From Thereva unica (taxonomy: Eukaryota; Arthropoda; Insecta; Diptera; Therevidae): DNA of 64,000 nucleotides. The stretch covers positions 1 through 64,000 of the forward strand of contig CATLJY010000890.1 of assembly GCA_949987705.1 (NCBI GenBank), written 5' to 3'. A model generated the notes under the pieces. The model made no database searches, had not been told where the DNA came from, and saw nothing but the letters and a program-made list of their open reading frames with translations. Shown here piece by piece: positions 33,258 through 43,834 of the stretch; position 1 is the first letter of the stretch, and each line of letters opens with the position of its first letter. Position numbers and translations under genes: made by a program.

Positions 33258-34131
33258 GTTCAAGTTCAACGTTTATTCCGATTAAAATATAAAGATTACG
33301 AACTATACATTATTATCTTACTACTAGACCTTAAGTCGACTGTATCCAGGTGAAATATGTACATGATAGATTTTTACATGTAAGAGGTATTAGTAATTGC
33401 TTATAGCTATAAACCTGACTTATACCTACGGAGCCAAGTGAATAGTTTGGCTCAGAGCCTCTTTATCGGAAGGTATCAACAGTTAGGGCTGACCAGCGTG
33501 AGCGTACATGCCCGTGCATAAGAGCCATATACACCTCCCGTGGACGCCAGGGGTTATAGTTGTATGACGAGCAGCGGCCACCCCCGCGTTCATGTCAGGT
33601 CATGCAGCCTGCAAAACGAGGGGTAAGAGGTTGCCAGACGTACACCTATTTGATTAATATTGCGTTTAGAACAAGGGTCATGTTAATGCAAGAATACATT
33701 CGGCTCTCTTAATGAGAGGAGTCGGGAGCGCCCGCTATTTACAATTCATATTGCTTAGAATAACATAGGCCTATTCCTTACTTGTAGAAAATATGTTTAT
33801 TAGTGGTGGTTAGTATCTGTCATCAGTATGGTTAATCGAGATTAATCAATTGAGAAGTGCTAGCTGTACTTATTTATGCTTATGTTCTGTAGTTGCCTAC
33901 GGAGCAGAGCTGGGTCTAATTCTAGGTGGGCGGCGCTACTGTATCCGAGGTAGGGTCAGAGACTGAGTTATTACAACAGTGCGCTATTTATCACGTGCCG
34001 TATTGTTATAAGGCTGATTGTTCATCTTAAACTTCATCCGCGGTGGTGGTCCGCATCAAAGCTGTCGTAGAATTGCGGGATTGTGGAGTTATTAGGTGTT
34101 GGGGCGGGGTTTATATTGATATTAAGGAGGT
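33258..34131 (-). other. LINE 3' UTR
   Basis: Non-coding sequence between the ORF2 stop and the TTGAAC tail. It carries AATAAACG just before the tail, close to a poly(A)-signal word. Confidence 0.75.
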
Positions 34132-36968
34132 TTAGAGGATTAAGGTAAAGCCAATGGGGGAATCACTGTTTTCCCTGTACACATTGCTAATAAGAGGGTT
34201 TTCGTGTGATGAAAGCTTATTAGTGCGCTCTTTCCAGTTTTCAAGTAGGTACGTCAGCAGCGGAGTTATTTGCGCCTTGGCATAAAGCTCTCTATTCGAG
34301 TAGTATTTTAATCTAGATTTGAATCTCAGAGAACAACAGTGTCTAAGGATTTTCCTTTCGAGGCACTCAAGGCTGCGAGCCCAAGTAGTGGAGCAGTTAA
34401 ACCAGCAGGGAAAGCCGTATGCCAGCGATGGTCTGATAATCTGTTTATATAGTAGTAGCTTCGACTGCATGTTAAGTGGGCTTTTATGCTTGAGAATAGG
34501 GTAAAGAAACCCCGTGACTTTGCGAGTTTTAGCAATAACCAGTTTAATATGTTGGTTAAATTTCATTAGGCAGTTGAAATTAATACCCAAGTACTTGATC
34601 TCTGAAGTAACAGCTAATTCTGCGCCATTTAGGCGGATCTTGAGATTTCTGCATTTCTTGACCGTGTTCCGAAGTCCTTTGCCGCTGGCATTCCTGAACG
34701 TTATTAGTTTGGATTTAGATTCATTAATGGATAAGCCCCATGTGGAGTAATATTTATTAATGACATCAAGATGGTTGACTACATCAGCCTTGGCCATACA
34801 GGGGTTGGATTTGGTTGCGTATACGACTGTGTCGTCAGCGTAAAGAAGGGCCTTTGAACGCGTCCCTCTTACGTGATGGGGGAAGTCGTGTAAGTATAAA
34901 TTGAAGAGTTTTGGCATTAGGATAGAGCCTTGTGGGACTCCGGATTTTACCAACACGTGCCGTGAGGTAGCACCTTCGATTTTGACTTTAAGAGTTCTGT
35001 TTGTGAGGAAGCTGTCAAGGTGCTTAACAACCCATCTGGAGAAGTTAGTTCTTTGGATCTTAACAATTAGTCCATTATGCCATACCGAGTCAAAGGCTTT
35101 TCTCATATCAAGTGAGCATAGGACAGTAGTCTCCTTATGTCTAAGTCCCTTGATGATGTCGTTTTGGAGTACCAGAAAGGCATGTTCGGTAGAGTGGTTT
35201 GCCTTAAATCCAAATTGTTCGTGAGGGATGAGGCCAATAGCTGAGCAGTGGCTGTCGAATTCTAGGGCCATGACGCGTTCTAGTAGTTTTCCAACGTTAG
35301 ATAGTAGTGATATGGGTCTGTAGCTGTCTGGGGTGTTAGGGCCTGTATTTTTTTTATGTATAGGAATTAAGAGTGCCTCTTTCCATGCATCCGGGAAGTA
35401 TCCGTTGTTTAGGCAGTTGTTAATAATGCATGTAATGAATTCGAGTGCGCTATAGGGGAGTTTCTTGAGCAGGTAGTTTGACATTTCATCGCAACTAGAT
35501 GATTTCTTATTACTAAGGAGAGAGATTAGGGTTTTGATTTTGCCCGTGGAGGTAAAAGGGTAGGGAAGGCTGTTATCTATTGAGGTGGTAGCGTCCGAGA
35601 ATGTAAAGATAGGTGGGCATGCATTTAGTTGGACTTTGAGGGACTCGTACTCCCGAAGAACAAGTTCACTGTTTGTGCGGTTATATGATGGCGTACCCGA
35701 GTCGAAGCTTTCTGTATAATAATCCGCAAAGGCATTGGCGATCTGCACTGGTGTGTTTAGTAATTGGTCATTAAACCTGAGTTGCTTGTACGATTGCTGT
35801 CGGTGGTTCCCCAATATTTGGTTTATGCCCTTGAAAATGTGCGGACCAGGCCTAAGGTTTTTTAATTTGGTTTGAAAATTAGAGTTGAGAAACTGATTGA
35901 TTTGATAATCGACTATTTTGGATAGGAGTCTGATTCTCTTCTCAAGCTCGTTTGAGCGACTACATGGGCTAAAGAGGTTTCTTTCGAGAAGCTTTTTGAG
36001 CGCCCACTTCCATCTTTTGCGTATTTTGAAAAGTTTATTTATGTTAGCTGGGAGCCTCTCAATAAATCTGGGACTGGTGCGCAAGGGAGCGTGACGGTTT
36101 AGGGTATCAGTGAAGACGGAATTAAAGTTAAGGATATGGTCGTCTATCTCCGCGTTGGAAAGGTTACTAGCAGCTGGTGGTGGATGAGGATCTAGTTTGG
36201 CACTAAGCTCTTCTCTGAATATCTCCCAGTCAAGATTTTTCAAGGTTCTAAATAGTTGGGGCATGCTTTGTAGGATTGACATTTCCATGAGGCTGAGGCT
36301 AGTCTCGACAATATAGTGGTCAGAAAATGCTACCTTGGTTGAGCAAATTTGGTTCGAGGTCTGGCTGCATAAGCTGAGAGAGAATAGGAAAAAATCAATG
36401 CAGCTTGCAGACCTGGGGATGGTAGGGCCGTTAGGGTGTACTAAGCACAAGCAGTTGTTTAGGATGTTTGCTTGAAGCCAATTCTTGAGAGCATTGCCGT
36501 TTCTGTTATGTGTAGAGTTTGACCAGTCGGAGTGCTTGGCATTGAAGTCCTCCCCTATAATGACTCCTTCATAGGTGCTACTGTTGCAGAGGTTATTGAG
36601 TGTTGTGAATAGATTGTTGATTTCTGCAGTGCCAAGATCGGTGGGAACGTAGAGAGAGATAAGGAGAATTTTAGCGTTGGAATTACGGCCAGTGGTCATG
36701 TTGATTACCGCGGCGGTGTAAGAAATATTGAGAGGAATTGAGGTAGGATAGGAAGAGTGTTTGGTCTTGCATAGAAGTGCCGTACCTTGCAAACTATTAT
36801 TTCTATAAATTCTGTAGCCGTTAATGTTAAGTTTTGCTCTTTCATGTAGGTGGGTTTCCTGGATTAATAGGACGTCATAGTTTCATGTAGCATCAAGTAC
36901 CATTTTCTGTTGGGGGCAATGAGCGAGCTAACATTCAAGGTTGCAAGCTTAAGCTTATTATTTTCCAT
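34132..36968 (-). pseudogene. LINE ORF2: endonuclease and reverse transcriptase (one frameshift)
   Basis: The natural start is ATG at 36966-36968 (MENNKLKLATLNV), inside the last codons of ORF1. After about 30 codons the frame shifts near 36880, and the reading continues as YDVLLIQETHLHERAKLNI, which carries the QETH motif of AP-type endonucleases, into the long frame from 36792 (886 residues). That frame has GEDFNAKHSDW and AFSDHYIVE (endonuclease), LDMRKAFDSVWH (RT motif A, about residue 558), SGVPQGSILMP (motif B) and LLYADDTVVYA (catalytic YADD, about residue 649). It ends SPIGFTLIL. Together these would give ~945 residues, the usual size for Jockey-clade ORF2. Apart from the shift, no stop interrupts it. 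Confidence 0.92.
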
Positions 36969-38511
36969 ATCTGTAGCAGCCAAGTCTGACACAGAGAGCC
37001 AGAAATTTACCTTTCTTCTCGGCCGGACTAGCGTTTATGAATTCCGGTAAGAAATCTCCAATGATCATTGACATTAAATCGGAAAACGGCATCCCGAAGC
37101 TCTGATCGGAGTAGTTTAAGAATTCGTCCCAATCTCTACTAGTGGGCTGTTTTGGCGCAGGGTTTCTGTTTTTAAAACAGTCAGCGTAAGATTTATTATT
37201 GTTGACGAAGGAGGGATGAGATGAATTAACCCCGTTGAGATCCGGTGGAGAGTTTTGATTAAAATTTAGGTCTTGGTTTGTTCTATTTCCCCTGAGACCC
37301 ATGAATTGCTTATTAGGCCTGATTATTGGTTTGTAAGCTACACAGCCTCTGAAGTTGGCAGGGTGGCCCGTGCTTTTACAATTAACACAGTAGGGGGGGG
37401 GGTCCTCCTGGACTTTGGCGCAACCTCCCGGGGCGTGAGCCTTATCACATTTAACGCACCTATAGGCATAGTTACAATTTGTCGCTGCATGGCCGAAACT
37501 TTGGCAGTTGCGGCATTGTAGCGTGTCCTTCTTTTTGTATCTTTCCCAAGTAACTCTTTGGGATAATATTACATTAATTTTTGCGACTTCAAGAGGGTCT
37601 GTCCCCTGATAAAAATGCACAAGAAACATATCTAGGCCGATTTTATTATTTCTGGAGAATGGGGTTTCCATTGCTTTAATACCCCTGATTTGCAGGGAGG
37701 GAAAGTTATTAGTTAAATAGTCTTGAATTTCACTTGGGGAATAATCAGAATCGACCCCCTTGAGTACTAGAGTCAAAAAACGTTCACTTGGGGGAGTGAA
37801 TGTGTGACAAGGAACTTTACCCTCCTTTAACTTCTGGAACGCTATCTTGTGCTCCTCAGGTTTCTGCAAAAACAGTTTGATAGAGCCACTTCTGGTTTTA
37901 ATTATTCTATGGTTACTATTGGGGAATAGTCGGAAGAGGAGTGAATTTAACTTAATTACATTGGCCACCGGAATTATAATAGGAGGGCAGTATTTATTTT
38001 TATTTTTGTTGTATTGTGGGTTATTGGGTTGGTTACCTGCGGATAAATTAGCGCCGCGAGTATTAGTATTGTCATCTGTGTTCCTTCGGATGTTAGGAGA
38101 AGTGTTATTATGTTCAGGGGTTGGTCTATTGCTGCCTAATAAACTAAATCTATTGGTGTAACTTGCGGGTTCTTTGTTAGGTGTGTTAATATGCGGATTA
38201 TTATTATCTAGTGTACCTCGTCTTGCTGAGAATTGTCTTTTGTTTGTATGAGTAACGACACTCCAGTCATCTAAATTGGTGCCATTATTAGTGGTGTCCA
38301 TATCGGTGTCTATATTCATGGTTTTTACAGCTGGCTTTGTTTGTGTTGATTTCCTGTCTATATCAGCTTCAGATAATGGAGATTGCATTATAGCAGGTCC
38401 CGCTATGGTGTCTCCCATGGCTTCGGTGGAACGCGTGTTCACATCCCTCGGCCTTTCTGCACTGGAGCGGCCTTTAAGTCTCTTTACTTGCCTGTCTTTT
38501 CTCGAAGGCAT
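36958..38511 (-). CDS. LINE ORF1: nucleic-acid-binding gag-like protein
   Basis: An intact 517-residue frame. The N-terminal half is polar and low in complexity (Asn, Thr, Arg). The middle (about 175-320) looks like the RRM-type or gag-like region of Jockey ORF1 (FLTLVLKGVDSDYSPSEIQDY). Three Cys-His knuckles follow at about 331-390: CRNCQSFGHAATNC, CVKCDKAHAPGGC and CVNCKSTGHPANFRGC. Such proteins bind the element RNA and escort it. The stop TAA (36958-36960) overlaps the ORF2 start by 11 bases, which fits translation of ORF2 by termination and re-initiation. Confidence 0.92.
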   Translation of the reverse strand: MPSRKDRQVKRLKGRSSAERPRDVNTRSTEAMGDTIAGPAIMQSPLSEADIDRKSTQTKPAVKTMNIDTDMDTTNNGTNLDDWSVVTHTNKRQFSARRGTLDNNNPHINTPNKEPASYTNRFSLLGSNRPTPEHNNTSPNIRRNTDDNTNTRGANLSAGNQPNNPQYNKNKNKYCPPIIIPVANVIKLNSLLFRLFPNSNHRIIKTRSGSIKLFLQKPEEHKIAFQKLKEGKVPCHTFTPPSERFLTLVLKGVDSDYSPSEIQDYLTNNFPSLQIRGIKAMETPFSRNNKIGLDMFLVHFYQGTDPLEVAKINVILSQRVTWERYKKKDTLQCRNCQSFGHAATNCNYAYRCVKCDKAHAPGGCAKVQEDPPPYCVNCKSTGHPANFRGCVAYKPIIRPNKQFMGLRGNRTNQDLNFNQNSPPDLNGVNSSHPSFVNNNKSYADCFKNRNPAPKQPTSRDWDEFLNYSDQSFGMPFSDLMSMIIGDFLPEFINASPAEKKGKFLALCVRLGCYRYGK

Positions 38512-38755
38512 GGACTCCTAGCGCTCCGAAGAGGCTACCGGAGTATTAAAAAAAAATATATTTTTTTTTATTAATTTGTTATTCACTGAGGCTAAATAAT
38601 AACACTGTAGTCACTTTCACTATTTACTTAAGAACAACGCACGATGCAGCACCTGTCAGCAAAGTTGCCCAGACAAATGCCGGTTCGAGTAACTGTATAC
38701 TGGAACAAGAGCTCGGGGAGCACGTCTGTACGCCACGAGAGTCGGAACTCCAATC
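38512..38755 (-). promoter_or_regulatory. LINE 5' leader (internal promoter region)
   Basis: The non-coding 5' end of the element, beginning GATTGGAGTTCCGACTCTCG on the minus strand. In this LINE group the promoter is internal and TATA-less. That is inferred from the family, and I did not identify individual elements. Confidence 0.55.
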
Positions 38756-38769
38756 GAGCTATAACTCAA
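38756..38769. repeat. 14-bp target duplication (LINE 5' side)
   Basis: GAGCTATAACTCAA, identical to 33244-33257. Confidence 0.92.
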
Positions 38770-39011
38770 TCTACAATATAATAAGCTAAATAAGCCAAAT
38801 CCGTTCTTAACTAAAACTTTTATTTCACGTGCATTGATTTAATTATTGTCATAATGCTGTATCCTAGTTTGGCCATGGAGATTCATAAGTATTACACTGA
38901 CCAACGCTATATATAATTAATCTTGAAAAGTTTTTGTTAAAGGCTTATGTAGGTTATAAGTTGTGAGAATTTGCGTAATCTAAAACTTAACAAAGTATTT
39001 AAAAAACACTA

Positions 39012-39240
39012 CAAAAATCATCATAGCTTAAAAAAAAAGAGCCATGCGCCACCACCGAGAATCGAACCCTCGTCCTTTCGCACCCCGATCTAGCGCCTTC
39101 CCATTACTCCAAACACTAACTTGTAGAAATGTGGCAATAAACCTATTTATTCATGCTTACGTAAAAAGATACTTTCCAATGCTAGATATGTATAAAGTTT
39201 CGAAGGAAGTACTGAATTATGACAACAGATTTTCTAATGT
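39012..39240 (-). repeat. SINE-like repeat, copy 2
   Basis: Inverted copy of 32938-33165. On the minus strand it carries GCGAAAGGACGAGGGTTCGA, with the B-box-like GGGTTCGATTC. It lies ~245 bp beyond the LINE, so the two copies flank the LINE head to head. Confidence 0.8.
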
Positions 39241-40077
39241 ATTTTGTATATTTGATGGAAATAGTGGAGTCAGATCAGTGTGAAGGGAATTGTCTCCAGA
39301 GTAAAATTTTTTTTTTGGAACATGTTAGTTACATCGAATACTATACGAAATGGACATTTTCTACCTCTAGCAACCGCCGCTACGTAAGTTATCGGCCATT
39401 ATGTCAAAAATTTACCATTTTGGTCGTTCTTTCTAAATATAAATGCGTATATCTCGGCATGTGTAGGTCCGAAAAAATCGAAAAAAAATAGAGGTTGTTC
39501 GTTATGATATTGGCTACCAGCGGTTAGAATATGAAATCCTTTTCTGCACACATAACCTCAAAAAAAATCAAAAACTGAAGAAACTGCTCAATTTTGGTTT
39601 TTTGGTGAAAACTTCGAATATTTTTAGTGAAATTTGATGAAATTTTCAAAAGTTATACTTTATAATGTGAACAATAACTGGTTAAAATTTCGAGTCAAAA
39701 TATCTAATACAAGGCTCAAAAATTGACTTCAAATTTGAAAGTTTGTGCATCGTGCAACCGTGAAGATAGTACACCGAAAGCTCATTCTGCAGTCTGTCTT
39801 GCTCTAGAAAGACGGGCGTTACTGCGTCTCAATATGCGGATCACCGCGCTACGCGTGTGAAACGTGCGTGTCATGCTGGTCGCGTCATGTCAGCTCACAC
39901 GCGCTATACGCGTCTCAATTTGCGCCTTGCCTTACAGGGCGGAAAATGTTAAAAAGAAATTTGCGGCTTCGGATTTGAGAATCGCAAAGTGTCAAATCTG
40001 CACTCACTTCCGACCCGCCGGATCTGGGAATCGAGGCAAATAAAATAGAATAGAATATTTCAATATAAGTAGCTATT
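39241..40077. other. No gene; two sub-regions
   Basis: 39300-39770 is A/T-rich with many AAAATTT words. 39780-39960 is GC-richer with the near-repeated phrases GCGTCTCAATATGCG and GCGTCTCAATTTGCG around a CACGCGCTA palindrome. It may be two old transposon ends; not identified. Confidence 0.4.
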
Positions 40078-40322
40078 AGCCGTGTTTTTTTAATGAACTA
40101 CATAATAGTTCTTTTATCGAGTCCATTAAAAAAAGCTAAAACGACAAGGAAAAGTTTTTGGAGCACCTACTTCGATACTTAAATATTTCAAAATTAAATG
40201 GAAGTTAAAGTGTCAATTAACTTATGTTTCACGAAATCCCATGTAGAAAATAATAAATAAGTTTTTAAAATATGAATTATTTATTACAAATTTGCTCTCG
40301 ACACTTCCCTGTTGTTTTTAAC
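40078..40322. mobile_element. Partial copy of the AGCCGTG MITE
   Basis: Starts AGCCGTGTTTTTTTAATGAA like 30332-30743 and follows that element read from its right end (CCTACTTCGATAC, CACGAAATCC, AAATTTGCTCTC, CCTGTTGTTTTTA). Similarity stops near 40322, so the other end is missing or diverged. Confidence 0.82.
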
Positions 40323-40527
40323 CGCAAAAAAAGAAGAGGTTATTCAATTCGACGTGTAGGTATTTTGTAGTCCTGTTCACGCATAACTTTGTAACCCAAT
40401 AACTTTTTTGCTTTTTTTGGTTCATTTGAAGGGGAAGTTTCCCACGGTGGTCCTATTAAATTTTTTCGAAATTCTGATAACGGAGTTCGAAATTAGGCAT
40501 AAAAAACTGTTAAAATTAGTTCAACCT

Positions 40528-40700
40528 AAACATTTCATAGGCACCGAACAAAATACTTTATTGTTGCGAAACTGGTAGAAGGACGGTGGGAGAGTGCGTA
40601 GCGCGCTGGATACTCGATCCAGCGTCGCGTGGTGTTGCAGGTTCAAGCCCTGGTCGGTCGGGGCAGATTGCTTTCTTTTTCTCTTTTTCTTCTTTCTGAA
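40528..40700 (+). repeat. tRNA-derived SINE, second copy
   Basis: Shares AAACATTTCATAGGCACCGA and ACTTTATTGTTG with 31585, then a tRNA-like head (GGGAGAGTGCGTAGCGCG, B-box GGTTCAAGCCC at about 40640). The tail is T-rich and differs from the first copy. Confidence 0.78.
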
Positions 40701-40734
40701 ATGATTTATTAACATATTAGTCAACCACTGATAG

Positions 40735-40830
40735 TATCAGCCATGGCACAGAGGGCTAGGGAGAAGGACCTTCGCTAGGAGCTCTGTGGGGCTGCGAGTT
40801 CGATTCTTCGGCTCGCTGTGCTTTTTTTTC
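40735..40830 (+). repeat. tRNA-like SINE head
   Basis: A third tRNA-like module with GGCACAGAGGGCTAGGGAGA and B-box GAGTTCGATTC (about 40797), followed by a T-run. Confidence 0.5.
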
Positions 40831-41271
40831 GTCATAATATTTTTTTTTAATTTCCTTCGGGGATTTTGTTTCATATGAAACAAGTTTTTGACGGTGAATA
40901 CGTCTCTAAATTTGCTTCCAGAACAAAAACCGATGATAAAGAAATTATGGCATATAGTTTAGATTTGCAGCTCAAAAACTATTCTTTATATTGAATAAAG
41001 AAATATACCATGGCGTGGGTGAAGAATCAAAGAATTTTATTTTTTACATTTGATTTCCCCAATATCAATGGGAATTAGGCTTATATTTCTTTGATTTGTA
41101 TATGTGTCTACTGTAAACAAACGTTGAACTTTGTCCAACTTCCACTGCAAATTTTACACATATACATGACGTTCGCATGACAATACAATCTGATCATTTT
41201 GTAAAAAAATCAAGATTGCGGTTCCAAGATGGCTGTCGCACTTTGCAATTGGGCTACAAGACTCCCGAAAT

Positions 41272-41345
41272 GGGTATCAAATGAAAGGATGTGACAAGTA
41301 GAACACACTTCGCTATGTGACGTCATTCAAAACCCAAAATGGCGG
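41272..41345 (-). repeat. Dispersed relative of the satellite monomer
   Basis: GGGTATCAAATGAAAGG, then GACAAGTAGAA, GCTATGT and ATGGCGGCC in this order match the reverse complement of a C-type monomer of the 12913-14414 array at the same spacing, with about a quarter of positions changed. A weaker second start, GGGTATCAAGTGAAAG, follows at about 41395. Confidence 0.7.
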
Positions 41346-41509
41346 CCAACACAAAATGGAGGCTTACTTTTTCTTTAAAACGTTCTTGTTCTGGGTATCA
41401 AGTGAAAGTGTATGACGAGTATAGTACAGTAAGTTATCGACTTCACAATAAATATTTCTTTTAATTTCCCTGGAGAATTTTGTTTCATATTAAATAAGTT
41501 TTTTTTTGT

Positions 41510-41593
41510 AAATTCGTCCGAAAATATGCAAATACATTACTGCAAAAACTATTTAGTTACTGCTTCGATTTTTTTCGATGGCGCCGCTGGCGA
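41510..41593 (+). repeat. SINE body fragment
   Basis: CGTCCGAAAATATGCAAA, CAAAAACTATTTAG and CTGCTTCGATTTTT match the body of the SINE at 31585-31817. The LTR starts right after it. Confidence 0.7.
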
Positions 41594-42319
41594 TGCTTTT
41601 GTGTGTGACTTTAAATCATTGATTGTTGGTTTTTGTTTGTTGAATGTTGTACACAACGATTTTCTTCGATAGTTATTGTCTGCAATTTTCTTTTTTTCTT
41701 TTCAATGTTTGTTAAAGTATGTGTTAACAGGAATTGACATTGTTTGTGAAAGGAGACGCGTACTGGCCAGGACGGGTTTTTTCTTTTTTTCTGTCAGTTA
41801 GTTCATAGCTGTCGACTTTTGTCATAGAGTTAGTTGTTCCTCTTTTTGTGGCGTTTATTATACATGTGCTGTTAAACAGAAAAGGAAAAAAAAACATTGA
41901 TGAAGTATAAATAAAAAATAAATCTTTTAAACGAATTAAAGTAATGTTTCTTAAGGAAAAAAATTTACCATTGGAGATGATGGAGGGCTAGAGTCCTGAT
42001 GGCTTAGCGGTGGACGATGGTTATCTCTCCGGAACTTTTTTTCAGGTACCCGACTCGATTAATATAGGCTCTCGACGATCGCCTTGAAGGGAGGCGCTCC
42101 TGTCTGGTGGTGATGCAGCAAGTTGGATGGTACTTCCGGGTTCTCACCAACCCACGACCCCCCCGGCGAGCCAGACCTACTCTTGAGGCCCGGAGTACTG
42201 TCGGTTTAATTTTCAGGTGGTTTTTTGGTGAAAGTTTTGTGTCCAAATTGTTTTTTTGTTTTTTTTGGGTGTGGATCTGAGGTTGGCCTCTTCGGGCAAC
42301 CAACCCTAGGTTCACATTA
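41594..42319 (+). repeat. 5' LTR (possibly 5' truncated)
   Basis: Aligns with 52167-52343 plus 53518-54064 over ~725 bp, including CTGGCCAGGACGGG, the site where the other LTR has its hAT insertion. The end, TTCACATTA, comes four bases before the primer site. Confidence 0.88.
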
Positions 42320-42323
42320 CAAA

Positions 42324-42340
42324 TGGCGCCCAACGAGGGC
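42324..42340 (+). promoter_or_regulatory. Primer binding site, tRNA-Lys-like
   Basis: TGGCGCCCAACG followed by AGGGC. Twelve bases match the complement of the insect tRNA-Lys 3' end (…CGTTGGGCGCCA), as used by gypsy-group elements, with a mismatch at base 13. Confidence 0.82.
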
Positions 42341-43834
42341 CTTAGGCCCTCTACAGTCCTGCACGGACCAAATGTTGTTTTAAAGTTATTTAAATTTTTT
42401 TTCGTTATGTTTGGCATACCAGGAAGGCTTTCACGGCTGAAATTTTTTTTGAAAGTTTGTTCGATTTTGAGATGCATCACCACTAAATACTTAGTCGGTT
42501 CGTCAGGGGCTAAGCCAGTACTGCGATGACTTAGTCCCTACCAGTTTCTTTAAATATTGTCTAAATTCTGAGTTTATTTTCAGTTGTTTTCACTTTTCGT
42601 CTATTCCCCACCGCAGTAGCTTCTTCCACTTTTGGTTTTTTTCTACTTCGAGCCCTGGCGTCATTTCCTTGACTTGCTAACAAGTGTGATATCGCTTGGC
42701 TATGTAGGGATGTGAGGCCAGTGGTCAATAAACCCCCTATCCCTTGGTTCGGCGTCTTTGGTACCAGGCGTGATATCGCCTGCCACTGCGTCGGACTGAG
42801 AGCATGGTTACTTCATATGTTTCTTTAGATTCTTTTGTTCCCTTTTCCTTTCTGCTCTGCGGGTCCATCCTTCCTGAAGGCTTGCAGAGTTGCAGCTCAG
42901 TCGTGGGTGGACAGCGGATGGATGTCTAAATTTTTTAATTTGTTTAAGAAGTTTCCTTCTTATTTCGAGGGCGTCCCCTGAAGGGGGATGTGAAATGCTG
43001 GAAATAGGACTTGTTTGTTGGAGGGAAGTTGGTTGCTTCACCGCCTTCCCCTTCGATGAACTTGCCCCTATGAATGAAGTAGTGGTATCGTGGGGTGCAA
43101 CCGTGGTCATCGATGGCACTCTTGGTGTTGGCTTTAGATTTTTTTCTTGTAGTGATGAGTATCTGTTAGCGTTTTGTTTCATGGATCGTACATAGAGGTT
43201 TTCGAAAGTCAAGTTGCGATATTATTTTAAACTCACCACTGACTGCCACCCTTGACTTCGACCACCCAAGAATTTTCGGAGAGAGAGATCGTTCCGCTGC
43301 GGCCATATTTATAATTTTTGAGATTGTCTTTTCGCTGATATAGGAATAGTATACGATAGAAGCCTAGATTTGTGGTTGCATTAAGTGGAATTAGCTTTGA
43401 AGCCTGAGTTTGAAGATTTAGTCCGTTGGTTTTTTATGGCTGTAGGAGGACTTCGTTAATAAGATAGATTTATTACGGATTAGTTTTTGTTCGTGTAGTA
43501 CGTGTTTAGGGTTAGTATAATATAAGGGACTTTGGAAAAGAAACTCCGTAATCCAGAGAAATACCGATAAAAGATAGTAATTTTTATATATCCAATTGCA
43601 AGACGTCTCACCAGTTACACAACGCATAACGAACCGGTGATAATCCCAGTATAGTTACACGGAACCATTGGTACAAACCGCATCGAGACCAACAAGTTAC
43701 GAGATATAGGTGGTAAGGCACGAAGATGCCCACTACCAGAAGGAAAAAAAGATCTCGCCCCGGAACATTCCGATACTGAGGGGGCAGGGGAAGCACCAGG
43801 TGGTATAGATAGTGAGATAGAAGAACAGCTCGCG
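42341..43834 (+). other. Leader of the Gypsy element
   Basis: About 1.5 kb between the primer site and gag. Frames of 101-134 residues in both directions overlap here but show no domain. A phrase around GATATCGC occurs twice (42690 and 42772). This would be the packaging or leader region; no signal was identified. Confidence 0.5.

Larger units (their letters stand above)
33258..38755 (-). mobile_element. Full-length Jockey-type LINE
   Basis: A 5,498-bp non-LTR retrotransposon on the minus strand with a ~245-bp 5' leader, ORF1 (36958-38511), ORF2 (34132-36968) and a ~870-bp 3' UTR ending in a short hexamer tail (TTGAAC repeated, then TTGAG). It is flanked by the perfect 14-bp duplication GAGCTATAACTCAA. 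The start of ORF2 overlaps the end of ORF1. The only defect I see is a small frameshift near 36880. The copy is therefore recent. Confidence 0.93.

Noticed and set aside
42808..43212. Minus-strand 134-residue frame in the Gypsy leader
   Set aside because: No domain match, and it overlaps a competing plus-strand frame. Leader sequence is the simpler reading.
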